The notes beneath the pieces were generated by a model. The model made no database searches and was not told the origin of the DNA. It saw only the letters and a program-made list of their open reading frames with translations. From contig NZ_FOGL01000016.1 of the NCBI RefSeq assembly GCF_900111195.1, positions 67,293 through 117,270 of the forward strand: 49,978 nt of DNA. Direction: 5' to 3'. Position 1 is the first letter of the stretch. Every line of letters starts with the position of its first letter. Of this stretch, positions 26,447-35,979 are shown piece after piece. This stretch comes from Gracilibacillus ureilyticus. GTDB lineage: Bacteria; Bacillota; Bacilli; Bacillales; Amphibacillaceae. Made by a program: the position numbers and the translations under genes.

Positions 26447-26461
26447 TTAGTTAAGCGTTTA
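26447..26461 (-). promoter_or_regulatory. Upstream LacI-type operator
   Basis: TAAACGCTTAACTAA (minus strand) is a variant of the locus-wide operator. It lies just past the regulator's stop codon and about 184 bp (centre to centre) upstream of the operator at the importer promoter, a distance that could allow repression by looping. Confidence 0.55.
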
Positions 26462-26481
26462 ATTTTCTAAGCGCAACAAAA

Positions 26482-27486
26482 TTATTTACTTGTAAGACGG
26501 GCTGATGTATCTCTTACAATCAGCTTCGGCTTAAATAATATACGCTCTGCATTCTCTTCCTCTTTATTAATATTGCTAACAATCACATCAACAACCTTTT
26601 TACCCATTTCATTAACAGGCTGAGCAACTGTAGTGAGAGAAGGCACTGTCGTTGTTGCCAGAATCGTATTATCAAAGCCGACAATGGAAAGGTCCTGCGG
26701 AATCCTGATACCTTGCTCTCTTGCCCCTTGAATCACACCGATAGCAATTAAATCATTGCAAGCAAAAACAGCAGTTGGCTGGTCGCTTCTCTTCAGGATC
26801 TCTTCTAAGCATGTCTTCCCATTCTCGATCGAAGCTACCGTTTGATACACCATGCTCTCATCATAGTTATAACCATAAGTTTCATATGCTTCCCGGAAGC
26901 CGTACAATCTCATTTTACTGCTTAACCTCTGCTCTGTAATAATCACTATATTCTGGTGACCTAATGATAATAGATGAGAAGTAGCTTCATAACCGCCTGT
27001 GAAATCATCGACAGAGACGGAGGTAACTCCCAGTGAACCTGCATCCTGTGTCAGCATGACCAATGGTATACCTGCACTTTTAATATCTTCTAACAGTTTT
27101 TTCTCATGAAAGGAAGATGCAATGATAAAGCCATCCACTTGCTTTCTGCGCAACAGTTCCAAATACTTTTTTTCCTTTTCTTCATCTTCGTCCGTACTGC
27201 ACATAATTACACTAAGCCCTCTTTCATGGGCTCTGTCCTCGATTGTTCTAGCCATTTCGGAAAAGAAAGGATTCGATATATCAGGCACCAGCAAACCAAG
27301 CGTTTGTGTTTTCTTACCAGTTAAGGCAGAAGCCATGACGCTCGGAAAGTAATTTAATTCTTCCATCACTTTCATTACCTTCTGTCTCGTAGTGTCCCGC
27401 ATATTTCCCGTGTTATTAATAACTTTAGAGACAGTTGCTATCGATACTCCGGCTTTTTCTGCGACATCATAAATTGTAATCTTCAC
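26482..27486 (-). CDS. LacI-family transcriptional regulator of the inositol/importer locus
   Basis: 334 residues. The N-terminal LacI helix-turn-helix (IYDVAEKAGVSIATVSKVIN) and hinge helix are complete and are followed by a periplasmic-binding-protein-like effector domain. The start is taken as GTG 27486 (AGGTGA upstream), giving the usual MKITIYDVA beginning; a GTG three codons earlier is possible. Its probable targets are the five AAAGCGCTTAACTAA-type operators in the window: two upstream of iolG, one upstream of iolC and two upstream of the importer. It would replace IolR, the DeoR-family repressor of Bacillus subtilis iol genes. The effector is unknown; an inositol catabolite or sugar is likely. 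Confidence 0.88.
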   Translation of the reverse strand: MKITIYDVAEKAGVSIATVSKVINNTGNMRDTTRQKVMKVMEELNYFPSVMASALTGKKTQTLGLLVPDISNPFFSEMARTIEDRAHERGLSVIMCSTDEDEEKEKKYLELLRRKQVDGFIIASSFHEKKLLEDIKSAGIPLVMLTQDAGSLGVTSVSVDDFTGGYEATSHLLSLGHQNIVIITEQRLSSKMRLYGFREAYETYGYNYDESMVYQTVASIENGKTCLEEILKRSDQPTAVFACNDLIAIGVIQGAREQGIRIPQDLSIVGFDNTILATTTVPSLTTVAQPVNEMGKKVVDVIVSNINKEEENAERILFKPKLIVRDTSARLTSK

Positions 27487-27556
27487 TTTCCTCACCTACT
27501 TCCGTCGTCCATATGACCTAAAATAAAATAATCTTTACAAAGAAAATTACAATCCT

Positions 27557-27582
27557 ATTTTATCATATTTCCCTGATAAAAT
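27557..27582. promoter_or_regulatory. AT-rich dyad upstream of the LacI-family gene
   Basis: A perfect 9-bp inverted repeat (ATTTTATCA / TGATAAAAT) around an 8-nt centre lies 71 bp upstream of the regulator start. It does not resemble the AAAGCGCTTAACTAA operator, so it may be a site for a different protein. No T tract follows, so a terminator is less likely. Confidence 0.4.
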
Positions 27583-27641
27583 AACATTGTAATCATTTGT
27601 CCAACATTGTTCTTTTCCATAATCTTTCCAGTGAACAAATA

Positions 27642-28538
27642 TTAAAGACCCGCTTTATCGCGCAAATATTTTCTAGCGATTAATGCATGCTCCAAAGGAT
27701 TTGCTTTCATCGGGTCCTGTTCTGCCTCGACTAACAGCCATCCTTGATAGCCGGACTGTGACAGTATGTCAAAAACCGGTGAGAAATCATACCCGCCGTC
27801 CCCCGGCACAGTAAATACACCATGCTTAACCGCTTCTAAAAAGCTCCAATTTTCTTTCCTTACACGATCAGCAATATGATCTCTGACATCTTTTAAATGG
27901 ACATGCTTAATACGCTCGAGATACTTTTCTAATATATAAAGCGGATCATCACCAGAAAAATATAGGTGACCTGTATCAAACAATAAATATACAAGTTCTT
28001 CCTCTGTCGCTTTCATCAGTCGGTCGATTTCTGTTGATGTCTGTACGCCCGTCCCCATATGGTGGTGATACACCAGTTTCATCCCTTTTTGCACAGCTAA
28101 CTCTCCCAGTTTATTTAATCCATCAGCTAAATCAGACCATTCTTTGTCGGAGAATATTGGTTTGCTGCTAAATAAAGGTGTATCCATTTCGCCTTGAATA
28201 CTTTTTCCTTGTTCAGAAATAACGATGACTTCTGCTCCCATTTCATGGAGAAAATCACGATGCTTGATAAACTCCTTTTCTGTTTCTTCATAAGGCTTTG
28301 TCGTTAGATAAGAGCTGAACCAGGCACTTGCAATTTGCAATCCCCTTAACTTAAGGGCTTTTTTTAATTCATTGCTATCCTTGGGATATTTGTTGCCGAT
28401 TTCCGTTCCTGTAAATCCTGCTAATGCCATCTCACTGATACATTGCTCAAACGTTATCTCCCCGCCCAGTTCCGGCATATCATCATTCGTCCAGCCGATT
28501 GGGGCAATCCCCAATTGCACAGCCTCCTTATCAAACAT
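27642..28538 (-). CDS. iolE: Myo-inosose-2 dehydratase
   Basis: 298 residues, the usual IolE length. It dehydrates scyllo-inosose to 3D-trihydroxycyclohexanedione, step 2 of inositol breakdown in the cytoplasm. It has the TIM-barrel xylose-isomerase-like fold, with metal and substrate motifs such as GIAPIGWTNDDMPELGG at the N-terminus, YHHHMGTGVQT in the middle and FDTGHLYFSG, then HVHLKDV. These features separate IolE from the related isomerase IolI. GGAGGAGAGGG precedes the ATG. It lies 15 bp after iolD in the same direction and is last in the catabolic block. Confidence 0.95.
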   Translation of the reverse strand: MFDKEAVQLGIAPIGWTNDDMPELGGEITFEQCISEMALAGFTGTEIGNKYPKDSNELKKALKLRGLQIASAWFSSYLTTKPYEETEKEFIKHRDFLHEMGAEVIVISEQGKSIQGEMDTPLFSSKPIFSDKEWSDLADGLNKLGELAVQKGMKLVYHHHMGTGVQTSTEIDRLMKATEEELVYLLFDTGHLYFSGDDPLYILEKYLERIKHVHLKDVRDHIADRVRKENWSFLEAVKHGVFTVPGDGGYDFSPVFDILSQSGYQGWLLVEAEQDPMKANPLEHALIARKYLRDKAGL

Positions 28539-28553
28539 TTTCCCTCTCCTCCT

Positions 28554-30476
28554 TTAATACTTTCTGGCAGATGCTAATTTCTCTTTTCTTTCTTTCGATG
28601 ATCGCTCGATTTCCGGATTTTTCGCAACTTCTGCCACACCTACATTCCACCAGGAATCATAGCCATGTGTCATCGTTTTAGGTAAAACTTTCATATCAAT
28701 TAATGTAGAGCAGGATTGTTTCTTCGCATCCTGTAAAGCAGCAATTAACTCTTCCACTGAAGTCGCCGTGTACGTCTTGACTCCATATGCAGCAGCGCTT
28801 TCTGCATAGGATATGGGAATAATCTCCCCGGTAAGCTGGCGTGTCTTTTGATCCCTCTTGCGAAATTCTGTCCCAAAACTGCCCATTCCGTGGTCCATTT
28901 GTAAATTATTGATACAGCCAAATCCGGCATTGTCAAACAACAGTACATTAATCTTCTGACCCTCCTGGATACTTGTCACTAATTCCGAATGGAGCATTAA
29001 ATAGCTGCCATCCCCAGTCATTGCATAGACTTCCTGTTCAGGTGAAGCTAGTTTGGCACCGAAAGCCCCTGAGATTTCATAGCCCATACAAGAATAGCCA
29101 TATTCTAAATGATAAGTATCCGTACTACGGTTTCTCCACATTCTCTGAAGGTCTCCCGGCAGACTGCCTGAGGACCCGACAATAATGGCATCCTCTGCTA
29201 TATGATCATTAATTACACCAATTGCTTGTGTTTGAGTGAGAGCAGTTTGCAAGGCTTTTTGATATTCTGCTAATCTATCATCAAGATGCCCTTCAATTTC
29301 CGGCGTGAAGTCAGCTCCATACTGAATGTTAGACAGACGCTGAACTTCCTGCTGCCATTCCGATTTGATCCTTGCGATTTCATCTGTATATGCTGTTTGG
29401 TAATGATGTTGTGCCAATTTCTGATCAAGCTCCTGTAAGGCAACCTTCGCATCAGCAACTAATTTATGAGCATCTAATTTAGAAGCATGGTAGTCTGAAT
29501 TATTTATCGAGATAAAAGCAGCCTCTCTATGTTGAAACAAATTTTTAGAAGATGTAGTGAAATCCGTAAACCTTGTTCCGATCCCGATAATTAAATCCGC
29601 TTCCTTGGCGATTCGATTTGCAGCAAAATTACCCGTTACACCTATTCCTCCAAGATTCATCGGGTGGTCACTAATGACAGCACTTTTTCCTGCCTGTGTT
29701 TCGGCAAACGGGATTTTATATTTCTCCGCAAAATCAGCCAGCAACTTCCCCGCACGGCTGTACCGGACACCGCCACCGCAGATGATAAGCGGTTTTTGTT
29801 TTTTCCTGATTAACTTTACTGCATTGTCTAATTCAAAGTCATCCGGCTTTCTCTGCGGGAATCGGTGCACTCTTTTTTTAAAAAAATAATCAGGATAATC
29901 ATACGCTTCCGTTTGTACATCCTGGGGAATCGCAATCGTTACAGCCCCTGTCTCCGCTTGCCTTGTTAATACTCGCATCGCATTGATAAGAGCTGTCATC
30001 AATTGTTCCGGCCTTGTTATTCTGTCCCAGTATTTACTCACAGGCTTCAATGCATCATTGGTTGATAAGGTAGGGTTATGCGCCTGTTCGATTTGCTGTA
30101 ACACAGGATCTGGCTGACGGGAAGCAAATGTATCCCCTGGTATTAACAGTAACGGTATATTATTAGCGGTAGCAGTGGCTGCAGCTGTTACCATATTAGC
30201 TGAACCCGGACCGACAGATGCGGTACAGGCAATTAATTGCTGATGATGCTTCTGTTTGGCAAATGCTGCAGCGGCATGGGCCATTCCTTGTTCATTGCGC
30301 CCCTGGTACACCTCTAGATCACCACTATCCTCCTCCAGCGCCTGTCCAATGCCCAATACATTTCCGTGACCGAAAATAGTGAATATTCCCTTGAATAATT
30401 TATTTTCCTGACCGTCTACCTCAAGATATTGCTGATTAAGAAATTTTATTAGCGCTTGTGATGTCGTCAATTTCAT
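28554..30476 (-). CDS. iolD: 3D-(3,5/4)-trihydroxycyclohexane-1,2-dione acylhydrolase
   Basis: 640 residues. It is a thiamine-diphosphate enzyme that opens the inositol ring to 5-deoxy-glucuronate, step 3 of the pathway. The three-domain acetolactate-synthase-like layout is clear: an N-terminal pyrimidine-binding domain with [13 protein letters not shown], a middle domain, and a C-terminal domain with the ThDP motif starting GDGSYLM and ending [10 protein letters not shown]. The start is ATG 30476 with GAGGTGA. A terminator-like hairpin (30503-30530) lies between it and iolA, so iolD-E may be expressed at a lower level than the promoter-proximal genes. Confidence 0.96.
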   Translation of the reverse strand: MKLTTSQALIKFLNQQYLEVDGQENKLFKGIFTIFGHGNVLGIGQALEEDSGDLEVYQGRNEQGMAHAAAAFAKQKHHQQLIACTASVGPGSANMVTAAATATANNIPLLLIPGDTFASRQPDPVLQQIEQAHNPTLSTNDALKPVSKYWDRITRPEQLMTALINAMRVLTRQAETGAVTIAIPQDVQTEAYDYPDYFFKKRVHRFPQRKPDDFELDNAVKLIRKKQKPLIICGGGVRYSRAGKLLADFAEKYKIPFAETQAGKSAVISDHPMNLGGIGVTGNFAANRIAKEADLIIGIGTRFTDFTTSSKNLFQHREAAFISINNSDYHASKLDAHKLVADAKVALQELDQKLAQHHYQTAYTDEIARIKSEWQQEVQRLSNIQYGADFTPEIEGHLDDRLAEYQKALQTALTQTQAIGVINDHIAEDAIIVGSSGSLPGDLQRMWRNRSTDTYHLEYGYSCMGYEISGAFGAKLASPEQEVYAMTGDGSYLMLHSELVTSIQEGQKINVLLFDNAGFGCINNLQMDHGMGSFGTEFRKRDQKTRQLTGEIIPISYAESAAAYGVKTYTATSVEELIAALQDAKKQSCSTLIDMKVLPKTMTHGYDSWWNVGVAEVAKNPEIERSSKERKEKLASARKY

Positions 30477-30502
30477 CCAATCACCTCAATCTATTTGATG
30501 AA

Positions 30503-30530
30503 AAGGCTGCCGGATCTTCCCGGCAACCTT
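30503..30530 (-). terminator. Intercistronic terminator-like hairpin between iolA and iolD
   Basis: On the minus strand AAGGTTGCCGG pairs with CCGGCAGCCTT (one G-T wobble), with a 6-nt loop and TTTTC following. Position and structure suggest partial termination or a processing site inside the iol transcript. Confidence 0.6.
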
Positions 30531-30535
30531 CACTC

Positions 30536-31996
30536 TTATACCCAGCGTGATGTCACAACTTTCTTTCTTGTGTAAAACTCTAGACCGTCTTTTCCATTGG
30601 CATGAAGGTCTCCATAAAACGAATCCTTCCAGCCGGAGAAAGGGAAGAATGCCATTGGTGCAGGGACCCCAATATTGATACCGAGCATTCCGGCATCAAT
30701 TTTCTCCCGGAAGTCACGGACTTTTCCGCCATTATTCGTAAATAAGCATGCACCGTTCGCAAATCTGGACTGATTAGTTAATTCAATTGCTTCATCCAGG
30801 TCTTTTACTCTGGCAATTGATAAAACGGGAGCAAAAATCTCATCCTGCCAGATTTTCATTTGGCTTGTCACCTGATCAAAAATAGTTGGTCCGACAAAAT
30901 AGCCTTGATCTTTACTCTTTGGATCATCTCTGCCGTCCCGGATTAACTGCGCACCTTCCTTTATCCCTGTTTCTATATATTGTAATGTTCTTTTTTTGTG
31001 TTCATCACGGATAACTGGACCTAAAAAAACATTCTCTTCCAGCCCGCTTCCTATTGTAATTTCATTAGCCTTTTTCACTAATAATTCGATAAACTGATCT
31101 GCGATACCCTCTTCCACCGCTACGACAGAACATGCCATACATCTTTCACCAGCAGAGCCAAAGGAAGCATTTAAGATTTGAGTTGCCGCATTTTCCATGT
31201 TGGCATCTTTTAAAACGATGGAATGATTTTTCGCACCTGCCAATGCCTGCACCCGTTTCAGATTAGCTGTCCCTCTTTTATACACATATTCAGCAACCGG
31301 CTGGGAACCAACAAAAGAGATTGCTTTGATATCCTGATGATCCAATAAGCCGTTTACTACATCATGAGCACCATGGACAACATTGAGCACACCATTTGGC
31401 AATCCCGCTTCTGTAAATAATTCTGCTAATCGATTGGCTAATAATGGTGTTTTTTCTGATGGCTTTAATATAAATGTATTACCAGCGACAATCGCTAACG
31501 GGAACATCCAGCATGGAACCATTCCCGGGAAATTAAAGGGAGTAATCCCGCCTACAACTCCGATCGGATAGCGATAAACGCCTGACTCCAGTCCTGTTGC
31601 AATGGAAGGCAATTGTGAACCCATCATTAATGTAGGGGCACCTGAAGCAAACTCTACACATTCAATCGCACGAAGCATCTCTCCATGAGCTTCTTTTAGA
31701 TTTTTGCCATTCTCCTTTGTAATAATTTCTGCTAATTCATCCCAATGTTCTACTAATAATTGCTGGTATTTAAAAAGGATTCTCGCTCTCTTCGGAACAG
31801 GAACTTCCTTCCATGATTCAAACGCATTATTCGCCGCTTGAACAGCCCTGTCTACATCTTCTTTCCCAGATAGCGGAACCCTGGCCAATTCTTCGCCCGT
31901 AGCAGGATTATAAACGATCTCTTCCTGATCGCTTTCAATATCTATCCATCTTCCGCCAATAAAATTTTGCAGTTTATATGTTTGTGCTTCTGTCAT
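30536..31996 (-). CDS. iolA: Methylmalonate/malonate-semialdehyde dehydrogenase (CoA-acylating)
   Basis: 486 residues, an aldehyde dehydrogenase superfamily member of the MmsA type. In the inositol pathway it converts malonate semialdehyde to acetyl-CoA and CO2 using NAD+ and CoA. The NAD-binding [15 protein letters not shown] stretch and the catalytic Cys in SAGERCMA are present. This Cys context (lacking the usual Glu of hydrolytic ALDHs) marks the CoA-acylating class. AGGGAGGAG precedes the ATG. It lies 19 bp after iolJ. Confidence 0.95.
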   Translation of the reverse strand: MTEAQTYKLQNFIGGRWIDIESDQEEIVYNPATGEELARVPLSGKEDVDRAVQAANNAFESWKEVPVPKRARILFKYQQLLVEHWDELAEIITKENGKNLKEAHGEMLRAIECVEFASGAPTLMMGSQLPSIATGLESGVYRYPIGVVGGITPFNFPGMVPCWMFPLAIVAGNTFILKPSEKTPLLANRLAELFTEAGLPNGVLNVVHGAHDVVNGLLDHQDIKAISFVGSQPVAEYVYKRGTANLKRVQALAGAKNHSIVLKDANMENAATQILNASFGSAGERCMACSVVAVEEGIADQFIELLVKKANEITIGSGLEENVFLGPVIRDEHKKRTLQYIETGIKEGAQLIRDGRDDPKSKDQGYFVGPTIFDQVTSQMKIWQDEIFAPVLSIARVKDLDEAIELTNQSRFANGACLFTNNGGKVRDFREKIDAGMLGINIGVPAPMAFFPFSGWKDSFYGDLHANGKDGLEFYTRKKVVTSRWV

Positions 31997-32015
31997 CTCA
32001 AGATCTCCTCCCTAT

Positions 32016-32873
32016 TCAATCTTCGTCCCAGGTTAAATGGTTCGCGTGTAACAGCCTGATTTTGTTGACAGCTTCCTGCTTTACTTCCTTTATAGGTGAT
32101 TGAAATAATTCCAGACGATCAAATACTTCAGGTTTGTCATGAATTGCTTTTCGCAAGCTGTTACCGAACCTCATCCGAATCGCTGTACCAATATTTACTT
32201 TACAAAAGTTCATCTTCGCAATTTCCTGTAAGTCATTGTCCGGGAGTCCCGTTGAACCGTGCATAACAAGCGGGACAGGAACCACCTTCTGGATCTCCTC
32301 CATTAAGTGATAATCAATGGAAGCTGATTGTGTTTCCATCCTGTGAGTTGTACCAACAGCTACCGCTAAAGCATCGACCTTCGTTTTCTCAGCAAAAACC
32401 TTTGCCTCATACGGATCGGTTAATGTGCCATCATTTCCTGTAGCTGAATCACTATATCCTACTGATCCTATCTCCCCTTCCACAGAAACTCCGAAGGCAT
32501 GACCTAACTTCACCACCTCAGCTGTATTCCTTACATTTTCTTCAAAAGGTAAAGCAGAACCATCATACATCACAGAACTGTAACCTGCTGCGATTGCCTT
32601 TGCAGCTGTTTCATAATTCTGACCATGATCAAGATGCACAACTACCGGAACAGCAGCTTTTTTCGCCATTTCTACTAGCATTGCCCCAATTACCTCTATC
32701 GGCATATGGTGAATAGCTACCTTATTCGTTGCAAGAATAACTGGTGAACCCATTTCTGCTGCTGCATCAATAACAGCTTTGGCATCTTCATAACCAAATA
32801 CGTTAAATGCAGGAATCGCACATTTCCGTGCAAGCGCCTGATACAAAACGTCATTTAAATTCACTAACATCAT
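32016..32873 (-). CDS. iolJ: 6-phospho-5-dehydro-2-deoxy-D-gluconate aldolase (class II)
   Basis: 285 residues, a zinc-dependent class II aldolase of the fructose-bisphosphate/tagatose family. It would split the phosphorylated inositol intermediate into DHAP and malonate semialdehyde. Metal-ligand motifs are VHLDHGQNYE, EGEIGSVGY and VMHGSTGLP. Sequence alone cannot exclude a GatY/KbaY or fructose-bisphosphate role, but position between iolC and iolA decides for IolJ. AGGTGG sits very close to the first two ATGs; a GTG at codon 4 has better spacing and may be the true start. Confidence 0.92.
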   Translation of the reverse strand: MMLVNLNDVLYQALARKCAIPAFNVFGYEDAKAVIDAAAEMGSPVILATNKVAIHHMPIEVIGAMLVEMAKKAAVPVVVHLDHGQNYETAAKAIAAGYSSVMYDGSALPFEENVRNTAEVVKLGHAFGVSVEGEIGSVGYSDSATGNDGTLTDPYEAKVFAEKTKVDALAVAVGTTHRMETQSASIDYHLMEEIQKVVPVPLVMHGSTGLPDNDLQEIAKMNFCKVNIGTAIRMRFGNSLRKAIHDKPEVFDRLELFQSPIKEVKQEAVNKIRLLHANHLTWDED

Positions 32874-32883
32874 CCACCTGCTC

Positions 32884-33885
32884 TCATTGCTTTTCGCTTA
32901 TTGAAGCGGTCTGTAGAAATTCGTTAATCTCTGCAACAGTTGGCATTGCATCAGAACAACTGTGCTTGGAAATAACAATCGAAGCGGATGCACTGCCAAA
33001 TTCCATCGCCTTTTTTAACTCCCAGCCGTTCATTAAACCATATATAAAGGAAGAGGCATAAGCATCACCTGCTCCGAATGTTTTCAGTACTTTTGTTGGG
33101 AAAATCCCACTTCTCTCCGACTGCCCATCTTTGGTATAAGCGATAGAGCCTTCCGAACCGTGCTTAATCACAACGATTTCTGCGCAATAACCGAACCATT
33201 TCTTTGCAGTTCGATGGTCATCTTGGCTATAATTCTCAAATTGCTCCATCATATCAAACTCTTCCCTTGTCCCGATAATGACGTCACATTTTTCTGCTGC
33301 AAGATTGTAATAAACAGCTGTTTCCTGTTCATTTTTCCATGTATAGGCCCGGTAATCTAGATCAAAAATGACAGTTACTTCATGTTTTTTAGCATAATCG
33401 AGTGCAAGGAAAACTGCCTCTCTGGAAGGACTTGCAGCTAATGCTGTTCCTGAAATTAATAGAGCCTTCGTTTGTTGAATATATTCTTCAGAAACATTGG
33501 AAGGATTAAGCTTGAGATCGGCGACATTATCCCTGTACATTAAAATAGAGCAATCTTCCGGGCTTTTGATTTCCGTAAAAGCCAAACCAGTTACTGCACC
33601 CGTATCGTCAACAGAAACGCCATTTACATCAATTTGATTTTCCTTTAGGTATTTCTGAATATAACGACCCATCTGGTCATCAGAAACTTTTCCAATAAAT
33701 CCACTTTTAAGTCCGAGTCTCGCTGCCCCGATAGCTATATTTGCCGGTGAACCGCCAACATACTTTGTGAAAGACGTTGTTTCTTCCATTGGCCGGTTAA
33801 ATTGATCTGCATTTAAATCGATACAAAGCCTGCCAATACCAACTAAATCCATCGAACGATCTGATCTAAAATCCAAGTGATACAT
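32884..33885 (-). CDS. iolC: 5-dehydro-2-deoxygluconokinase
   Basis: 333 residues, PfkB/ribokinase family. It phosphorylates 5-dehydro-2-deoxygluconate with ATP. The N-terminal YVGGSPANIA motif and the C-terminal FGAGDAYASSF anion-hole/catalytic Asp motif are intact. The ATG at 33885 has AGGAGG at 6-nt spacing; a TTG two codons earlier abuts the ribosome binding site and is unlikely. A LacI-type operator (33906-33920) lies immediately upstream, pointing to an internal promoter or a roadblock site within the operon. Confidence 0.95.
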   Translation of the reverse strand: MYHLDFRSDRSMDLVGIGRLCIDLNADQFNRPMEETTSFTKYVGGSPANIAIGAARLGLKSGFIGKVSDDQMGRYIQKYLKENQIDVNGVSVDDTGAVTGLAFTEIKSPEDCSILMYRDNVADLKLNPSNVSEEYIQQTKALLISGTALAASPSREAVFLALDYAKKHEVTVIFDLDYRAYTWKNEQETAVYYNLAAEKCDVIIGTREEFDMMEQFENYSQDDHRTAKKWFGYCAEIVVIKHGSEGSIAYTKDGQSERSGIFPTKVLKTFGAGDAYASSFIYGLMNGWELKKAMEFGSASASIVISKHSCSDAMPTVAEINEFLQTASISEKQ

Positions 33886-33905
33886 ATACAACCTCCTTTG
33901 TTGAT

Positions 33906-33920
33906 AAAGCGCTTAACTAA
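33906..33920 (-). promoter_or_regulatory. LacI-type operator upstream of iolC
   Basis: AAAGCGCTTAACTAA identical to the operators at 35980-35994 and 26263-26277. It lies 21 bp before the iolC start, in the 70-bp gap after iolB. No convincing promoter was seen with it, so it may act by blocking elongation. Confidence 0.6.
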
Positions 33921-33955
33921 AATACGTTAAAAAAATATGTGTGGGAAACTGATGA

Positions 33956-34759
33956 TTAGCGCTGTACTAGCCACTCATGTTCTTCATCATTATGAAATTT
34001 CCATGTTCTTACTGGTCCTGCCATCACATTTAAGTAATAGGATTCATAACCAGGTACACCCGAAACTGGATGGTACCCTTCTGGGACAAGAACTACATCA
34101 CCATCTTCCGCACTCATTGTCTCATCAAGACTTCTTTCATCATTATAGACCCTCTGAAACACAAACCCCTGCGACGGGTTTAACCTATGATAATAGGTTT
34201 CTTCCAAATAGGATTCATCCGGTAGATTATCCTGGTCATGCTTGTGCGGAGGATAGCTTGAAGTATTTCCGTCAGGGGTAAATACTTCTACAACTAGTAA
34301 ACTGGCGGCTTCCTTTTGCTCTGGTAAAATATTATGAATCTTTCTACTCATTTTTCCTGAACCGCGATCTTCCTGACTTACTTCAGAAGGCTCTATTAAT
34401 CTTGCATTATAGCCAGATTTTCCTGGAGCTAAGCAAACCGCAACTTCCAGATTTGTTTTTGCTTCAATGGTATATTGGTCATGTTGAGGAACATATACGG
34501 AATATGGCGGAATTTTTTCAAAGACATTCATCCTATTTCCTATATCAGTGAACGACCGTTCCTTCGTCAGGACATTAGCCTTTCCACTGAGCAAAACAAT
34601 ACACACTTCTTTCTTTTCCGTATTTTTGCTAAGCTTCTCACCTTTTTTCAATTGGTACACTTCGAAGCCTACATACTTCCATCCTGCGGTTTGCGGATCA
34701 ATTCTGATCACATTCCCTTCATGGTCCCTCTGATGAGGCTTCTGCAACAATCTCGGCAT
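33956..34759 (-). CDS. iolB: 5-deoxy-glucuronate isomerase
   Basis: 267 residues, bicupin IolB family. It isomerises 5-deoxy-glucuronate to 5-dehydro-2-deoxygluconate. Family signatures include SSYPPHKHDQDNLP, with the metal-binding His residues, then LEETYYHR and the later VLVPEGYHPV. The ATG follows AAAGGAGGA. It lies 18 bp after iolG, so the two are co-transcribed. Confidence 0.96.
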   Translation of the reverse strand: MPRLLQKPHQRDHEGNVIRIDPQTAGWKYVGFEVYQLKKGEKLSKNTEKKEVCIVLLSGKANVLTKERSFTDIGNRMNVFEKIPPYSVYVPQHDQYTIEAKTNLEVAVCLAPGKSGYNARLIEPSEVSQEDRGSGKMSRKIHNILPEQKEAASLLVVEVFTPDGNTSSYPPHKHDQDNLPDESYLEETYYHRLNPSQGFVFQRVYNDERSLDETMSAEDGDVVLVPEGYHPVSGVPGYESYYLNVMAGPVRTWKFHNDEEHEWLVQR

Positions 34760-34777
34760 GTATGATTCCTCCTTTAT

Positions 34778-35785
34778 TTAAATTTCATTTAACAAAACCG
34801 GTCGATTTTCTTTCCAGGCGAGCTTTGCAGCAATGGCCAGCTTTTGAGCCTGCAGTCCGTCCTCTCCCGTACAGGGGACTGGCTGGTGATTAATGATTGC
34901 TTCGGAAAACTGCTGCACTTCCTTGTGAAAGGCATCTTTATATCTATCAAGGAAAAAGTATTTGGGATGATCCAGTATCACGGATTCTTTTGTCGCTACC
35001 TGTACATTCGACAACCTCTCATTATCTGCCGTTACTACACCTTTCTCGCCAAAGACCTCGATTCTCTGATCATACCCGTAAACCGCCTGTCTGCTGTTGT
35101 CGATAACACCTATGGAACCATCCTCAAACGTCAGCGTGATAATGGCGGTATCTACATCATCATATTTTTTAAAACAGTCACCAAGTAGATTCGCAGCAGC
35201 TACTGATACCGCTTTCACTTCACTTCTTGACAAATAGCGTATCATGTCAAAATCATGGATCGTCATATCAAAGAACATCCCGCCTGATGACTGGATATAT
35301 TCCTCACTGGGCGGCTCGGGATCGCGTGAGGTAATTTTTATTATATGGGGATTCCCGACTTTTCCGTCGGTTATTGTCTGATACACCTTTCTAAAATGTG
35401 TATCAAATCTTCTGTTAAAACCAATTTGCAGATTAACGCCTAATTCTTTCACTTTCTTTAATGCGGCTTCCGTTTCTTCTAAACTGAAACTGATCGGCTT
35501 CTCACAAAATATGTGTTTTCCAGCTTCGGCACACTTTTCAATATAATAACAATGTGTATCGGTTGATGAGCAAATGAATATGGCATCAATTGTTTCATCC
35601 TCTAATAGGATCGAAGGATCTGTTGTTATGACAGGTACATTCTGTTCAAAGATTGTTCCTTCCAAATGAGAGATATGAATATCACAAATACCTTTTAATT
35701 CAATGGACGATGTACTCATCATATATTCAGCATGCAACTGTCCGATTCTTCCCGCTCCAATAATCCCTACTGTCATCTTTGTCAT
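34778..35785 (-). CDS. iolG: Inositol 2-dehydrogenase
   Basis: 335 residues, Gfo/Idh/MocA family. It oxidises myo-inositol to scyllo-inosose with NAD+, the first pathway step. A Rossmann GIIGAGRIGQLHAE motif, the EKPISF motif with the catalytic Lys, and a later Asp-His pair (MTIHDFDMIRYL) are seen. The start at 35785 has AAAGGAG upstream; an ATG seven codons earlier would place that ribosome binding site within the gene. It is the first gene of the minus-strand iol block, about 200 nt after a strong promoter-operator. Related sugar or scyllo-inositol dehydrogenases (IolX/IolW) are possible, but context favours IolG. Confidence 0.92.
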   Translation of the reverse strand: MTKMTVGIIGAGRIGQLHAEYMMSTSSIELKGICDIHISHLEGTIFEQNVPVITTDPSILLEDETIDAIFICSSTDTHCYYIEKCAEAGKHIFCEKPISFSLEETEAALKKVKELGVNLQIGFNRRFDTHFRKVYQTITDGKVGNPHIIKITSRDPEPPSEEYIQSSGGMFFDMTIHDFDMIRYLSRSEVKAVSVAAANLLGDCFKKYDDVDTAIITLTFEDGSIGVIDNSRQAVYGYDQRIEVFGEKGVVTADNERLSNVQVATKESVILDHPKYFFLDRYKDAFHKEVQQFSEAIINHQPVPCTGEDGLQAQKLAIAAKLAWKENRPVLLNEI

Positions 35786-35908
35786 AGCGTGTACTCCTTT
35801 TGTCAAAATAAACTTTCGATCAGTAAAGAACTTTGCTGCTCAACTGATCCTTAGCAAAACTTACGAGGATACTTAACCTCTGTACTAACTTGGATTTTCC
35901 AGCAAAAG

Positions 35909-35923
35909 AAAACGCTTAACTTT
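35909..35923 (-). promoter_or_regulatory. Second LacI-type operator in the iolG leader
   Basis: AAAACGCTTAACTTT is a weaker match to the AAAGCGCTTAACTAA operator. Its centre is 71 bp downstream of the operator at the promoter, in the 200-nt leader. Further along the leader a 7-bp inverted repeat (GATCAGT 35818-35824 / ACTGATC 35843-35849) is seen. Nothing else was recognised in 35786-36084. Confidence 0.5.
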
Positions 35924-35979
35924 CTGTGTTGAATAATTGGTTTTCCTTGTATTAGCGGAAATCTAAATCATTTTTAGGG

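Noticed and set aside
27642-28538. IolI inosose isomerase
   Set aside because: Length near 298 residues and the N-terminal GIAPIGWTND region fit IolE; IolI is shorter and lacks it.
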